44,514 bases of DNA from the NCBI GenBank assembly GCA_949286115.1, contig CASEBK010000013.1, forward strand, positions 77,677 through 122,190, in the 5' to 3' direction. Positions 33,290 through 41,130 of this stretch are shown here, piece by piece. Position 1 is the first letter of the stretch. Every line of letters begins with the position of its first letter. The notes under the pieces are model-generated. The model was given only the letters and a program-made list of their open reading frames with translations, was not told the origin of the DNA and searched no databases. The position numbers and the translations under genes were made by a program. This stretch comes from an uncultured Veillonellaceae bacterium (GTDB lineage Bacteria; Bacillota; Negativicutes; Veillonellales; Dialisteraceae).

Positions 33290-33426
33290 CAGAAAAACCT
33301 CCCGTAACTTATTACGGGAGGAGGTACGGAGAAGGTCACCTGACCCCCCCCCGTGAATTTTCGTGCACGGCCAGCCGGATGGCTGCCCGCGTTTTTTATT
33401 ATATATCCGACCCACAGGGTGCGCGC
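33290..33426 (-). promoter_or_regulatory. Autotransporter promoter and structured leader with G9 tract and attenuator-like hairpin
   Basis: Promoter: TTGCGC (about 33426-33421), 17 bp, TATATA (or the overlapping TATAAT ending at 33398). The ~105-nt leader has small stems (CAGCC/GGCTG; CCGTG/CACGG; GGTCA/TGACC), a run of nine G (33352-33344), and a perfect 9-bp stem, CTCCCGTAA-TAAG-TTACGGGAG (33320-33299), followed by GTTTTT. The 3' arm contains the GGGAGG that must serve as the ribosome binding site. The hairpin can thus block translation and could also terminate transcription. I could not match it to a known riboswitch class. Confidence 0.6.
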
Positions 33427-33458
33427 AAGAGGCAGGGCATTTCTCTTCCGCATGGTAC

Positions 33459-33488
33459 GCAAAAAAGGCCCCCTTTCGGGAGCCTTCT
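33459..33488 (-). terminator. Terminator of the rplJL operon
   Basis: An AAGGCTCCC-GAAA-GGGGGCCTT hairpin (33465-33486) is followed on the minus strand by U6. Confidence 0.9.
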
Positions 33489-33506
33489 TCTTTTGCAAAG
33501 CTGAAA

Positions 33507-33878
33507 TTATTTCAGTTCTACGGTCGCGCCGGCAGCTTCGAGCTTGCCTTTGATTTCTTCCGCGTCAGCTTTGGAGATGCCTTCTTTGACAGCTTTCGGA
33601 GCGCCGTCTACGAGGGCTTTTGCGTCTTTCAGGCCGAGGCCGGTGATCTCACGAACGACTTTGATGACCTGGATCTTGCTTTCGCCTGCGGATGCGAGGA
33701 CGACGTCGAATTCGGTCTTTTCTTCTTCAGCGGCTGCGCCTGCTGCCGGAGCGGCAGCTGCGACTGCTACCGGAGCAGCAGCGGATACGCCGAATTTGTC
33801 TTCGATGGCTTTGACGAGTTTGCTCAGTTCGAGGACGGACATGTTGCTAATGGCTTCAAGGATTTCTTCGTTGGTCAT
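33507..33878 (-). CDS. rplL: 50S ribosomal protein L7/L12
   Basis: A 123-residue stalk protein. The N-terminal dimerisation domain is [31 protein letters not shown]; an Ala/Pro-rich hinge (about 37-53) leads to the C-terminal factor-binding domain [42 protein letters not shown] 33878 is chosen because GGAGG lies 9 bases upstream; a frame five codons longer overlaps that site. It is the last gene of the ribosomal protein cluster. Confidence 0.98.
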   Translation of the reverse strand: MTNEEILEAISNMSVLELSKLVKAIEDKFGVSAAAPVAVAAAAPAAGAAAEEEKTEFDVVLASAGESKIQVIKVVREITGLGLKDAKALVDGAPKAVKEGISKADAEEIKGKLEAAGATVELK

Positions 33879-33914
33879 TTTTGTTTCCTCCATTGAAATG
33901 TTTAGGCGCTTCGT

Positions 33915-34460
33915 TTATGCGCTTTCTTTCTGTTTACGCACAGCTTCGAGAGCATATGCGAGTTTGGTGATGTTGCCGTTGAGGGCACGTGCCAGGCCGG
34001 AGATCGGGGCAAGAAGGGTCGCCGCGACCATGCCGAGCAGCTGTTCTCTGGACGGGAGATCGGCCAGGGCCTTGATCTCTTCCGGTCCGATGACGCGTCC
34101 GTCGAGGACGCCTGCCTTCACGGTGATGGCTTCGGTCTTGGTCTCTGCGATGAAGGCTTTCAGCACGGCAGCCGGTGCGACGGGATCGTCTTTGCAGGTC
34201 GCCAGGCCGTTCGGGCCTTCCAGATGTTTGTCGAGTCCATCAAGGCCGAGTTCGTCGGCTGCGATGCGGGTCAGTGTATTTTTGATGACCTTGTATTCTA
34301 CGCCGCGTTCACGGAACTTGCGGCGAAGGGCGGTCGCATCGGCGACGGTCAGTTTGTTGAAGGAGATGAGGACGACGCCCTGTTCGGACAGTTTCGCTTT
34401 CATCTCTTCGACGACGGCCACTTTTTCGGGACGGATTTTGGTTTCGTAAGCTTCGCTCAT
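33915..34460 (-). CDS. rplJ: 50S ribosomal protein L10
   Basis: A 181-residue L10. It has the rRNA-binding N-terminal domain (RPEKVAVVEEMKAKLSEQGVVLISFNKLTVADATALRRKFRERGVEYKVIKNTL) and a C-terminal helix holding L7/L12 dimers. It is preceded by its own promoter and leader, in which L10 is expected to control its synthesis; rplL follows after 36 bp. Confidence 0.97.
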   Translation of the reverse strand: MSEAYETKIRPEKVAVVEEMKAKLSEQGVVLISFNKLTVADATALRRKFRERGVEYKVIKNTLTRIAADELGLDGLDKHLEGPNGLATCKDDPVAPAAVLKAFIAETKTEAITVKAGVLDGRVIGPEEIKALADLPSREQLLGMVAATLLAPISGLARALNGNITKLAYALEAVRKQKESA

Positions 34461-34606
34461 AGTACACCTCCTCTGCTCTGGGATTTTTTATTTATCACGT
34501 TAGCTAAAACGACCCCACGAAGGTGAGGTCGTACACTGGCTTTCCAGTATTCAGCCTCGGGAGGCGGGCTTTCGCCCATTATACATACCGCCGGTCTTCA
34601 GCTAAA
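34461..34606 (-). ncRNA. Ribosomal protein L10 leader and internal promoter
   Basis: A promoter TTTAGC (34606-34601), 17 bp, TATAAT (34583-34578) lies between rplA and rplJ. The leader holds several stems, including a GGCGGGC-type element and an attenuator-like hairpin CGACCTCAC-CTTC-GTGGGGTCG with T4 (34531-34506). Position and structure fit the Firmicute L10 leader bound by L10(L12)4. Confidence 0.8.
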
Positions 34607-34619
34607 GTGTTAAATATGA

Positions 34620-35324
34620 TTATGCTTTCGGTGCTGTCACCTTGGTGATGTCCAGGTGGATGCCCGGGCCCATGGTGGAGCAGATGGTGAGGCTCTTCAT
34701 GTACGCGCCTTTGACGGTGGACGGACGAGCCTTCAGGATATGGTCGAATACGACGCGCAGGTTTTCTTTCAGCTTGTCATCGTCGAAGGAGACTTTGCCG
34801 ATGACGACCTGGATGTTACCTGCCTTGTCGGTGCGGTACTGGACCTTGCCGGCTTTGATCTCGGTGACGGCTTTCGTCACATCGGGGGTGACGGTGCCGA
34901 CTTTCGGGTTCGGCATGAGGCCCTTCGGGCCGAGGATACGGCCGAGGCGGCCGACGACGCCCATCATGTCCGGGGTGGCGACGACGACGTCGAAGTCCAT
35001 CCATCCGCCCTGGATCTTCTGAGCGAGTTCCATCCCGCCTACGTAGTCAGCGCCGGCTGCTTTCGCTTCATCTTCCTTGTGGTCTTTGGCGAAGACGAGG
35101 ACTTTCTTCGTCTTGCCGGTGCCGTGGGGAAGCACGAGAGCGCCGCGGAGCTGCTGATCCGCGTACTTCGGGTTGATATTGAGGTTGAAGGAAAGCTCGA
35201 CGGTCTCGTCGAATTTCGCGGACGCGGCTTTCTTCAGGAGTGCGACAGCTTCGTCGAGGTCATAGAGGGTATGACTGTCAACGATGGCGGCCGCTGCTTT
35301 CTGTTTCTTTGTCAGTTTTGCCAT
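34620..35324 (-). CDS. rplA: 50S ribosomal protein L1
   Basis: A 234-residue L1 ([65 protein letters not shown]). ATG 35324 has an AAGGAGGAAAC ribosome binding site; an upstream in-frame extension is not family-like. It binds 23S rRNA and, in many bacteria, its own operon mRNA. Confidence 0.98.
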   Translation of the reverse strand: MAKLTKKQKAAAAIVDSHTLYDLDEAVALLKKAASAKFDETVELSFNLNINPKYADQQLRGALVLPHGTGKTKKVLVFAKDHKEDEAKAAGADYVGGMELAQKIQGGWMDFDVVVATPDMMGVVGRLGRILGPKGLMPNPKVGTVTPDVTKAVTEIKAGKVQYRTDKAGNIQVVIGKVSFDDDKLKENLRVVFDHILKARPSTVKGAYMKSLTICSTMGPGIHLDITKVTAPKA

Positions 35325-35377
35325 TGTTTCCTCCTTGTGGTTCAGCGGGCTTTGCCCTTCCACGCGAACGGTCAGTC

Positions 35378-35803
35378 TCAGTCTACGACTTCGATGCCCA
35401 TGCTGCGGGCGGTGCCTTCGATGAGGCGCATTGCTGCTTCTACATCGTTGGCATTGAGGTCAGGCATCTTCGTTTCCGCGATCTCCTTGACCTGCGCTTT
35501 GGTGACTTTGCCGACTTTCTTTTTGTTCGGTTCACCGGAAGCGGTCTCGATGCCTGCTGCTTTCTTCAGGAGAACGGCAGCGGGCGGCGTTTTGCAGATG
35601 AAAGTGAAGCTTCTATCTTCGTAAACGGTGATTTCTACAGGGATGATCAGGCCGACCTGCTGTGCGGTGCGGTCATTGAAGTCCTTGACGAAAGCCATGA
35701 TGTTCACGCCTGCCTGGCCGAGGGCCGGGCCGACTGGCGGAGCCGGGGTGGCTTTGCCTGCGGGTACCTGCAGTTTCACTACTTTCGTAATTTTCTTTGC
35801 CAT
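35378..35803 (-). CDS. rplK: 50S ribosomal protein L11
   Basis: A 141-residue L11, the exact family length: [35 protein letters not shown] at the N terminus and the RNA-binding C-terminal [47 protein letters not shown] 35803 has AAGGAGGTG upstream; a GTG three codons earlier overlaps that site and is rejected. Confidence 0.98.
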   Translation of the reverse strand: MAKKITKVVKLQVPAGKATPAPPVGPALGQAGVNIMAFVKDFNDRTAQQVGLIIPVEITVYEDRSFTFICKTPPAAVLLKKAAGIETASGEPNKKKVGKVTKAQVKEIAETKMPDLNANDVEAAMRLIEGTARSMGIEVVD

Positions 35804-35907
35804 AGTTGACACCTCCTTACTCTTTGAGGATGTGGTACGAACGGGTCTCCCCTCCCACGTGAGGTTTCGGATGCGGCGGAGGTCCCGCGCATCGCTCTCA
35901 CTGAGCG
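35804..35907 (-). promoter_or_regulatory. Structured spacer between nusG and rplK, possible L1 operator
   Basis: A 104-nt untranslated spacer in an otherwise tight operon. Its minus strand has complementary segments around CCTCACGTGGGAGG and GGGACCTCC. L1 represses rplKA by binding this location in other bacteria; a role here is inferred from position only. Confidence 0.35.
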
Positions 35908-36465
35908 TTACGAAAGGGGCTCAAAGAAGCCCGCTTCCAGCTCTATTTTGGTAGCGTGCCCAAAGGCGCTGATCTCGGCGGTGATCCGCCCTTTGTCAGC
36001 CGCTACATTGAGCACGGTAGCCACATGATCGGCGAAAGGCCCTTCGGTGATGCGGATGGCATCCCCTGCCTTCACGGTGATCTTCACCGGGACTTTTTTA
36101 TCTTTGTGGAGAATGCGCTCGACTTCGGCGTCGGAGAGAGGGATCGGCTTGGTGGTGGTCCCTACGAATCCGGTCACGCCAGGCGTATTGCGCACGACAT
36201 ACCAGCTGTGGTCATTGACTTCCATCTCGATCAGAAGGTAGCCCGGGAAGACTTTCCGGGAGACGACTTTTTTCTGGCCGTCTTTCACTTCTTCTTCGTC
36301 CTGCATGGGCAGGAGGATCTGCTTGATGGTGTCTTCAAGGCCCATGGAGTGGACCTTGCGGGTCAACGTATCCTGGACTTTGTTTTCATAGCCGGAATAC
36401 GTATGGATGACATACCAGCGTATATTCTTTTCTTTTTTCTCGAGTTGCTCTTCGTTTTCCGGCAT
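35908..36465 (-). CDS. nusG: Transcription termination/antitermination protein NusG
   Basis: A 185-residue NusG with an NGN domain ([56 protein letters not shown]) and a C-terminal KOW domain ([18 protein letters not shown]). It couples RNA polymerase to Rho and the ribosome. AAAGGAGGAAGC precedes the ATG; secE lies 11 bp upstream. Confidence 0.97.
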   Translation of the reverse strand: MPENEEQLEKKEKNIRWYVIHTYSGYENKVQDTLTRKVHSMGLEDTIKQILLPMQDEEEVKDGQKKVVSRKVFPGYLLIEMEVNDHSWYVVRNTPGVTGFVGTTTKPIPLSDAEVERILHKDKKVPVKITVKAGDAIRITEGPFADHVATVLNVAADKGRITAEISAFGHATKIELEAGFFEPLS

Positions 36466-36476
36466 GCTTCCTCCTT

Positions 36477-36701
36477 TCAGCCCACTGCACTGACCAGCAG
36501 CTTGGAGAGGCCCATGAAAACGAAATCCACTGCGACGAGCAGGCAGGAAACGAGAAGCACCGACGCGATGACGGTCGCTGTGTAGCGGCCGAGCTGCTGC
36601 TTCGTAGGCCAGATGACTTTCTTCATCTCGACCTTCGTCTCGCGGAAGAACCTGTTCCAGGCGGCGCTGTTTTCCTCTGCTGTTTGCCGACGGTTCGCCA
36701 T
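36477..36701 (-). CDS. secE: Preprotein translocase subunit SecE
   Basis: A 74-residue single-span SecE: cytoplasmic amphipathic segment NRFFRETKVEMKKVIWPTKQQLGRYT, then one membrane helix (about 43-65). It stabilises SecY. It sits in the canonical rpmG-secE-nusG order. Confidence 0.96.
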   Translation of the reverse strand: MANRRQTAEENSAAWNRFFRETKVEMKKVIWPTKQQLGRYTATVIASVLLVSCLLVAVDFVFMGLSKLLVSAVG

Positions 36702-36723
36702 GCTTACACCCCAGTTTCGCTAA

Positions 36724-36873
36724 TTATTTGGTTTCTTTATGCAGGGTGTGTTTCTTGCACCATTTGCAGTATTTCATCATTTCGATGCGTTCTGCATTGT
36801 TTTTCTTGTTCTTGTTGGTACGATAGTTGCGGCGTTTGCATTCCGTACACGCAAGAGTAATTCCTTCACGCAT
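36724..36873 (-). CDS. rpmG: 50S ribosomal protein L33
   Basis: A 49-residue protein, [24 protein letters not shown]...[15 protein letters not shown]. Two CxxC pairs (C9/C12 and C36/C39 region) make this the zinc-binding (C+) type. GAGGTG precedes the ATG at 36873. It is the first gene of the operon, 22 bp before secE. Confidence 0.95.
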   Translation of the reverse strand: MREGITLACTECKRRNYRTNKNKKNNAERIEMMKYCKWCKKHTLHKETK

Positions 36874-36928
36874 TCTTTACACCTCACTCAATTTTCTTCG
36901 GGTTTTCCCTGTTGCAACATACTCAAGG

Positions 36929-36958
36929 ATTATATCACAGCGGGAAACGGGAAGTCAA
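36929..36958 (-). promoter_or_regulatory. rpmG-secE-nusG proximal promoter
   Basis: TTGACT (36958-36953), 18 bp, TATAAT (36934-36929), about 55 bp before the rpmG start. Confidence 0.8.
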
Positions 36959-36971
36959 TCATTTTTCACTT

Positions 36972-37028
36972 AAAAAAGCCTGGATTTCCGGGCGTCCTCA
37001 TTATAGCACGCGCGGCCCGGTGCCGCAA
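36972..37028 (-). promoter_or_regulatory. Upstream promoter abutting a terminator-like hairpin
   Basis: TTGCGG (37028-37023), 17 bp, TATAAT (37005-37000) on the minus strand. The predicted start (about 36993) coincides with the first base of a GCCCGG-AAAT-CCAGGC hairpin (36993-36978) directly followed by U6 (36977-36972). Transcripts from this promoter may end after about 22 nt unless the hairpin is bypassed. Confidence 0.6.
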
Positions 37029-37116
37029 GGCGCCGCATACGAAACTTTTACAGGACGCTGACGCCGTTTTTCTTTTCTTTTTTTATACTGAGAGCGACTT
37101 TGTAAGGAGGCGGGAT

Positions 37117-38085
37117 ATGGATATCATTCTTCAGCATATCAGCAAATCGTACGGCGCGCGCCCGGTCATCCGGGACGTGTCGCTCGCTGTCGCATCGGGA
37201 AGCTTCACCACGCTTCTGGGCCCTTCGGGCTGCGGCAAGACGACGCTCCTCCGGATGATCGCCGGGCTTGAAAAGCCGGACGCGGGGCGGATCGTCCTCG
37301 GCGGGCGGTGCGTCTTTTCTTCCGATGAGGGGCGCTTCGTGCCGCCGGAGGAGAGGGGCCTGGGCTTCGTCTTTCAGGATTTCGCGCTGTGGCCGCACAT
37401 GACGGTCTTTGAAAACGTGGCGTTCGGCCTCAGAGCTTCGGGGCGCACGGTTCATCTTCGCGAGCGGGTGTTCCAAGCGCTCGCGGCGGTGAAGCTGGAG
37501 GGCTTGGAGCACCGCTATCCCCATCAGCTCTCCGGCGGGCAGCAGCAGCGCGTGGCGCTCGCCCGGGCGGTGGTCACGGAGCCGGAGTGCATCCTCTTCG
37601 ACGAGCCGCTCTCCGCGCTCGACGCCCGTCTCCGCGAGGCCATGCGGGTGGAGCTCCGCGAGTTGGCCGCGCGCCTTGGCATCACGTCGGTCTTCGTGAC
37701 GCATGACCAGTCGGAGGCGATGAGCATGAGCGACCGCATCGCGGTCCTCTCGGAGGGGCAGATCGAACAATACGACGCGCCGGAGGCGATCTACGAACAT
37801 CCTGCCACGGCGTTTGCCGCCCGCTTCGTCGGCTCGTCGAACTGGATCGATGAGAGCCATCTCTTCCGGCCGGAGAAGGCGTCCCGCACACCGCTGCCGG
37901 AGAGCCGCCCTTTTTCCGCGGAGGTGGCGTCGAGCCAGTTCCTCGGCCACACGTACCGGCTCCATCTCCGCCATGGCCAGGAGGACTGGACGGTGCTCTC
38001 ACCGGAGAGGGCCGAGCCGGGCGCCAAGGTCACGGTCTATGTCCGCCCGGAGGATGTGATCTCCGTGCCGGTCTCTCGGACATAA
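37117..38085 (+). CDS. ABC transporter ATP-binding protein (FbpC/PotA type)
   Basis: Cytoplasmic ATPase of an importer. The 322-residue protein has Walker [10 protein letters not shown] (39-47), a Q-loop ([13 protein letters not shown]), signature LSGGQQQR, Walker [13 protein letters not shown], and switch His in [15 protein letters not shown]. The C-terminal ~85 residues form a TOBE-like regulatory domain (TVYVRPEDV), typical for FbpC, PotA and MalK-like subunits. I start at ATG 37117, with AAGGAGG eight bases upstream; the longer frame covers rpmG antisense. It is the first gene of the ATPase, binding protein, permease operon. Confidence 0.9.
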   Translation: MDIILQHISKSYGARPVIRDVSLAVASGSFTTLLGPSGCGKTTLLRMIAGLEKPDAGRIVLGGRCVFSSDEGRFVPPEERGLGFVFQDFALWPHMTVFENVAFGLRASGRTVHLRERVFQALAAVKLEGLEHRYPHQLSGGQQQRVALARAVVTEPECILFDEPLSALDARLREAMRVELRELAARLGITSVFVTHDQSEAMSMSDRIAVLSEGQIEQYDAPEAIYEHPATAFAARFVGSSNWIDESHLFRPEKASRTPLPESRPFSAEVASSQFLGHTYRLHLRHGQEDWTVLSPERAEPGAKVTVYVRPEDVISVPVSRT

Positions 38086-38101
38086 AAGGGTCCGCCCTTT
38101 T
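38084..38101 (+). terminator. Intercistronic hairpin after the ATPase gene
   Basis: AAAAGGG-TCCG-CCCTTTTA overlaps the stop codon. It may partially terminate transcription or protect mRNA ends, so that ATPase and binding-protein levels differ. Confidence 0.55.
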
Positions 38102-38142
38102 ATATATATTTCTGCATTTTATTTCCACAGAAGGAGCGCAAC

Positions 38143-39147
38143 ATGAACACAAAATGGAAAAAAACGATGCTTCTCAGCGCGGCGGTCTGCCTCGCGCTGT
38201 CCCTTACCGCCTGCGGCGGCACGAAGGAAGCCGCGCCGGCCGCGCCAAAGGCGAGCGGCAAGGTGACGGTATACATGCCGTCTCCGGCAGGTCTGGCCAA
38301 TAAGATCGCCAAAGGGTTCGAAGCGAAGACCGGCGTCAAGGTGGAGCATTTCCAGGGCACGACGGGAGAGATCCTCGCCCGTCTGGAAGCGGAGAAGGCG
38401 AATCCCGCCGCCGACGTGGTGATCCTCGCGTCCTGGTCGGACGGCCTTTCTATGAAGCAGAGCGGAGCGCTCGCCTCGTATAAGCCGCAGAACGCGGATA
38501 AGCTCGTGCCGGAATTTTTGGACAATGAAGACAAGCTCATCGGCTACAGCGCCTCTGCCGTAGGCGTCATCTACAATACGACGGTGATCCCCAAGCTCGA
38601 TGCGGACTGGGCGGAGCTCGCCGACCCGAAGTATCAGGGCATGCTCGCCATCCCGGACCCAGAAAAATCCGGGGCGTGCAAAGATTTCGTCGCGGGCTTC
38701 GTCAATCATTACGGCTGGGACGCGCTGGAAGGTATGGCGAAGAACGGCATGAAGGTGCCCGGCGCGAACAAGGCGGCTCTCGAATCGGTCACCACCGGCG
38801 AGACGGGCATCCTCGTGGCGGGCGTGGATTACAACGCCTACTCATCGATCAAAAAAGGGGAACCGCTCGCCATCTACTATCCGAAGGGCGGCACCATCGT
38901 CAATCCCCGCCCGGCGATGATCATGAAGGACGCGCCGGACGCGGAGAACGCGAAGCTCTTCATGGATTACCTCCTCTCTGACGAAGTGCAGCAGATGGTG
39001 GCCGACGCATACCTCATCCCCGGCCGGAGCGACGTCGCCGCCAAGGGCACGCCCCTTGCGGACATCCCGCAGATCCCTGCGGAATGGGACAAGATGATGG
39101 CCATCGCGTCCGAATCCGCCGCGCGGATCAACGAGCTCTGCAAGTAA
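38143..39147 (+). CDS. ABC transporter solute-binding lipoprotein (FbpA/AfuA/PhnS-like)
   Basis: A 334-residue lipoprotein. The signal peptide ends in the lipobox LTACG (Cys24), followed by an Ala/Pro-rich linker and a class II periplasmic-binding fold of the Fe(III)/2-aminoethylphosphonate/sugar-phosphate cluster: VTVYMPSPAGLANKIAKGFEAKTGVKVEH, VGVIYNTTVIP, AIYYPKGGTIVNPRPAMIM. The double-Tyr iron site expected in true FbpA (near the C-terminal third) is not evident. The YYPKGGTIVNP segment looks more like AfuA or phosphonate-binding relatives, so the ligand is open. AGAAGGAGC precedes the ATG; the permease gene follows after 9 bp. Confidence 0.82.
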   Translation: MNTKWKKTMLLSAAVCLALSLTACGGTKEAAPAAPKASGKVTVYMPSPAGLANKIAKGFEAKTGVKVEHFQGTTGEILARLEAEKANPAADVVILASWSDGLSMKQSGALASYKPQNADKLVPEFLDNEDKLIGYSASAVGVIYNTTVIPKLDADWAELADPKYQGMLAIPDPEKSGACKDFVAGFVNHYGWDALEGMAKNGMKVPGANKAALESVTTGETGILVAGVDYNAYSSIKKGEPLAIYYPKGGTIVNPRPAMIMKDAPDAENAKLFMDYLLSDEVQQMVADAYLIPGRSDVAAKGTPLADIPQIPAEWDKMMAIASESAARINELCK

Positions 39148-39156
39148 GGAGGGACC

Positions 39157-40818
39157 ATGCCGCTTCGACACCGACTGAGCGGGAGCGTGCCTGCGATCCT
39201 TCTCGCCGCGCTCCTCGGTTTCCTCATCGTGTGCCCGCTGCTTGCCATCTTTGTGAAGGCGGTCGTCGTCGACGGCCGCTTTACTCTTTCCTATGCAGCG
39301 GCCGCACTTGGGGAACGAGAAAATCTGGAAATGATCGCCAATTCGCTCCTCCTGGGAGCGCTCGTGGTGGTCGTCTCCACCCTCATCGCCACGCCTCTTG
39401 CCTATCTTTTCTCCCGCACCTCGTTCGCGCGCCACCGCGCCTTCGACGTGCTCTTCCTCATTCCTTTCATGACGCCGCCGTACATCGCCTCCATGGGGTG
39501 GATCCTCTTCATGCAGAAGTGGGGCCTCTTCGGACAGCTCTGCCCGTCCTTTGCGGACGGCGTCGCCCCCTTCTTCTCGCTGGCGGGCCTCGTGCTCGTC
39601 ATGAGTCTCCACATATTTCCCTTCATGATGACCATCCTCCGAAACGCCATGATGAACATCCCCCAGAGCCTGGAGGAATCGGCGGCCGTCGCCGGCGCGG
39701 GCTTCGGCCTGCGGCTCCGGAAGATCTTCCTGCCGCTCCTCTCGGGGAACTACGCTATCGGCGCGCTCCTCGTCTTCGTGAAGACGCTCTCCGAATACGG
39801 CACGCCCTACACGCTGGGGCGACGCATCGGCTTCGACGTCTTCACCACGGATATCCACCGCTACGCCGCCGTCGCACCGGTCTCCTTCGGCAAGGCCGCC
39901 GTGCTCGCCTCCGTCCTGGTCGCGGTGTGCCTCTTCCTCTGGATGATCCAGAACACCATCACCGCCCGGCGGAGCTACCGTCTGGTGGGCGGGAAGGGCA
40001 GCCGTTTTGCTCTCGCCTCGCTCTCCCCGTCCGCGCAATGTCTCGGATGGTTCTATGTGAGCGCAGTGTTCTTCATCGCCGTCATCATCCCCTATTTCTC
40101 CGTCATCGCCACGTCCCTCATCCGCCTGCGCGGATACGGCCTCGCCCCGGGGAACTTCACCCTCCAGCATTACGGCGCGCTCTTTTCCGACAGCGAAAGT
40201 GCCCTCGCCGCCATGGGGAACAGCCTCTTCCTCGGCGTGGTCTCCGCCACGATCTGCGCGGTGCTCGGCACGGCAGTGGTGCTCGCTGTCCGCCGCTCTC
40301 CCCGATGGGGACGTGTCCTCGAAGCGGCGGGGCTCCTGCCGGAAATGCTCCCGGGCATCGTCCTCGTCATCGGACTCATGCTCTTCTGGAACGAGATCTA
40401 CGCCGTGCTACCGCTGTACAACACCATGGGCATCCTCGTCGTCACCTACGTGGTGCTCTTCCTGCCCTACACCATCCAGTACGTCACCTCTGCTGCCACC
40501 CAGATGAGCCGCAGCCTCACCGAGGCCGGCCGCGTCTTCGGAGGCCGTCCCTTCTACATCTTCCGGCGCATCACCTTCCCGCTGCTCTTTCGGGGCATCG
40601 CCGCCGGATGGATGATGACCTTCATCATCTCCGTGCGGGAGCTCGTCGCGCCGAGCCTCATCGCCCCGCCGAATACGCTGGTGGTCTCCACCTACATCAT
40701 GCGGGAATTCGAGCAGGGGAGCGTCTCGCTGGGCATGTCCATGGCCGTGCTCTGCGTGGCCGTCACCGCCGCGGCGCTGCTCTTCCTGAACCGCTATATC
40801 CGCGGCCTCTCCCGCTGA
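39157..40818 (+). CDS. ABC transporter permease, fused two-domain (FbpB type)
   Basis: A 553-residue inner-membrane permease with about 12 helices and two BPD_transp domains in one chain. Two EAA loops are visible: LEESAAVAGAGFGLRLRKIF (first domain, about 170-190) and LTEAGRVFGGRPFYIFRRI (second domain, about 455-475). Both contact the ATPase. This one-chain architecture is typical of the iron/phosphonate FbpB class. AAGGAGGG precedes the ATG. It is the last gene of the operon, with a strong terminator after it. Confidence 0.9.
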   Translation: MPLRHRLSGSVPAILLAALLGFLIVCPLLAIFVKAVVVDGRFTLSYAAAALGERENLEMIANSLLLGALVVVVSTLIATPLAYLFSRTSFARHRAFDVLFLIPFMTPPYIASMGWILFMQKWGLFGQLCPSFADGVAPFFSLAGLVLVMSLHIFPFMMTILRNAMMNIPQSLEESAAVAGAGFGLRLRKIFLPLLSGNYAIGALLVFVKTLSEYGTPYTLGRRIGFDVFTTDIHRYAAVAPVSFGKAAVLASVLVAVCLFLWMIQNTITARRSYRLVGGKGSRFALASLSPSAQCLGWFYVSAVFFIAVIIPYFSVIATSLIRLRGYGLAPGNFTLQHYGALFSDSESALAAMGNSLFLGVVSATICAVLGTAVVLAVRRSPRWGRVLEAAGLLPEMLPGIVLVIGLMLFWNEIYAVLPLYNTMGILVVTYVVLFLPYTIQYVTSAATQMSRSLTEAGRVFGGRPFYIFRRITFPLLFRGIAAGWMMTFIISVRELVAPSLIAPPNTLVVSTYIMREFEQGSVSLGMSMAVLCVAVTAAALLFLNRYIRGLSR

Positions 40819-40823
40819 TCACA

Positions 40824-40846
40824 GCCGCCCTTCGGGGCGGTTTTTG
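40824..40846 (+). terminator. Terminator of the ABC importer operon
   Basis: A CCGCCC-TTCG-GGGCGG hairpin (40825-40840) is followed by T5. Confidence 0.93.
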
Positions 40847-40873
40847 ATTGCCGGAAACGCGGCGCCATTCCCC

Positions 40874-40912
40874 TACAAAAAAGAAAACGGCCCTTCTCTC
40901 CGGGCCGGTCTT
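40874..40912 (-). terminator. Second minus-strand terminator downstream of the RNA candidate
   Basis: An ACCGGCCC/GGGCCGT stem (about 40886-40909) is followed on the minus strand by a TTTTCTTTTTT tail. It lies about 50 nt beyond the first terminator. It may be a back-up, or may end a longer version of the RNA. Confidence 0.7.
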
Positions 40913-40957
40913 TCCATAGAAAGGGCACATCCGCGCCGAGAAAGGGCCGCCGAGGCG

Positions 40958-41095
40958 CAAAAAAGAAAGGGCCTCTTTCGAGACCCTTTGCTCTGCCTAT
41001 AAACTGCGAAAGCCAGGAGGTACGGGGGAGAGGTCGGCGCTTCCTGCGGGAGGTCGCCGCCGTCCTGACTTTCAGCGGAGGATATTTCCTTTGAT
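40958..41095 (-). ncRNA. Candidate orphan non-coding RNA of about 138 nt
   Basis: Bounded by a near-consensus promoter (41102-41130) and a rho-independent terminator (AAAGGG-CTC-GAAA-GAG-CCCTTT at 40966-40989 plus U6). No ATG/GTG frame with a ribosome binding site is inside. A long-range stem joins CUGAAAG-U-CAGGA (about 41076-41064) with UCCUG-G-CUUU-cg-CAG (about 41015-41001), enclosing a CGGCG/CGCCG stem; a GGAAAUAUCC hairpin lies near the 5' end. It does not look like tmRNA, SRP RNA, RNase P, or a riboswitch I know, and no gene follows on this strand. A trans-acting regulatory RNA or 6S-like RNA is possible. Confidence 0.6.
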
Positions 41096-41101
41096 GTTTC
41101 C

Positions 41102-41130
41102 ACTATACCCGGCCACGGAAGCGCCGTCAA
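41102..41130 (-). promoter_or_regulatory. Promoter of the RNA candidate
   Basis: TTGACG (41130-41125), 17 bp, TATAGT (41107-41102). The same -10 is used by the ompM promoter. Confidence 0.8.

Noticed and set aside
40958..41095. SRP (4.5S) RNA, tmRNA or glycine riboswitch
   Set aside because: The conserved GGAAGGAAGCAGCC-type SRP loop, the tmRNA tag frame and the glycine aptamer core are absent.
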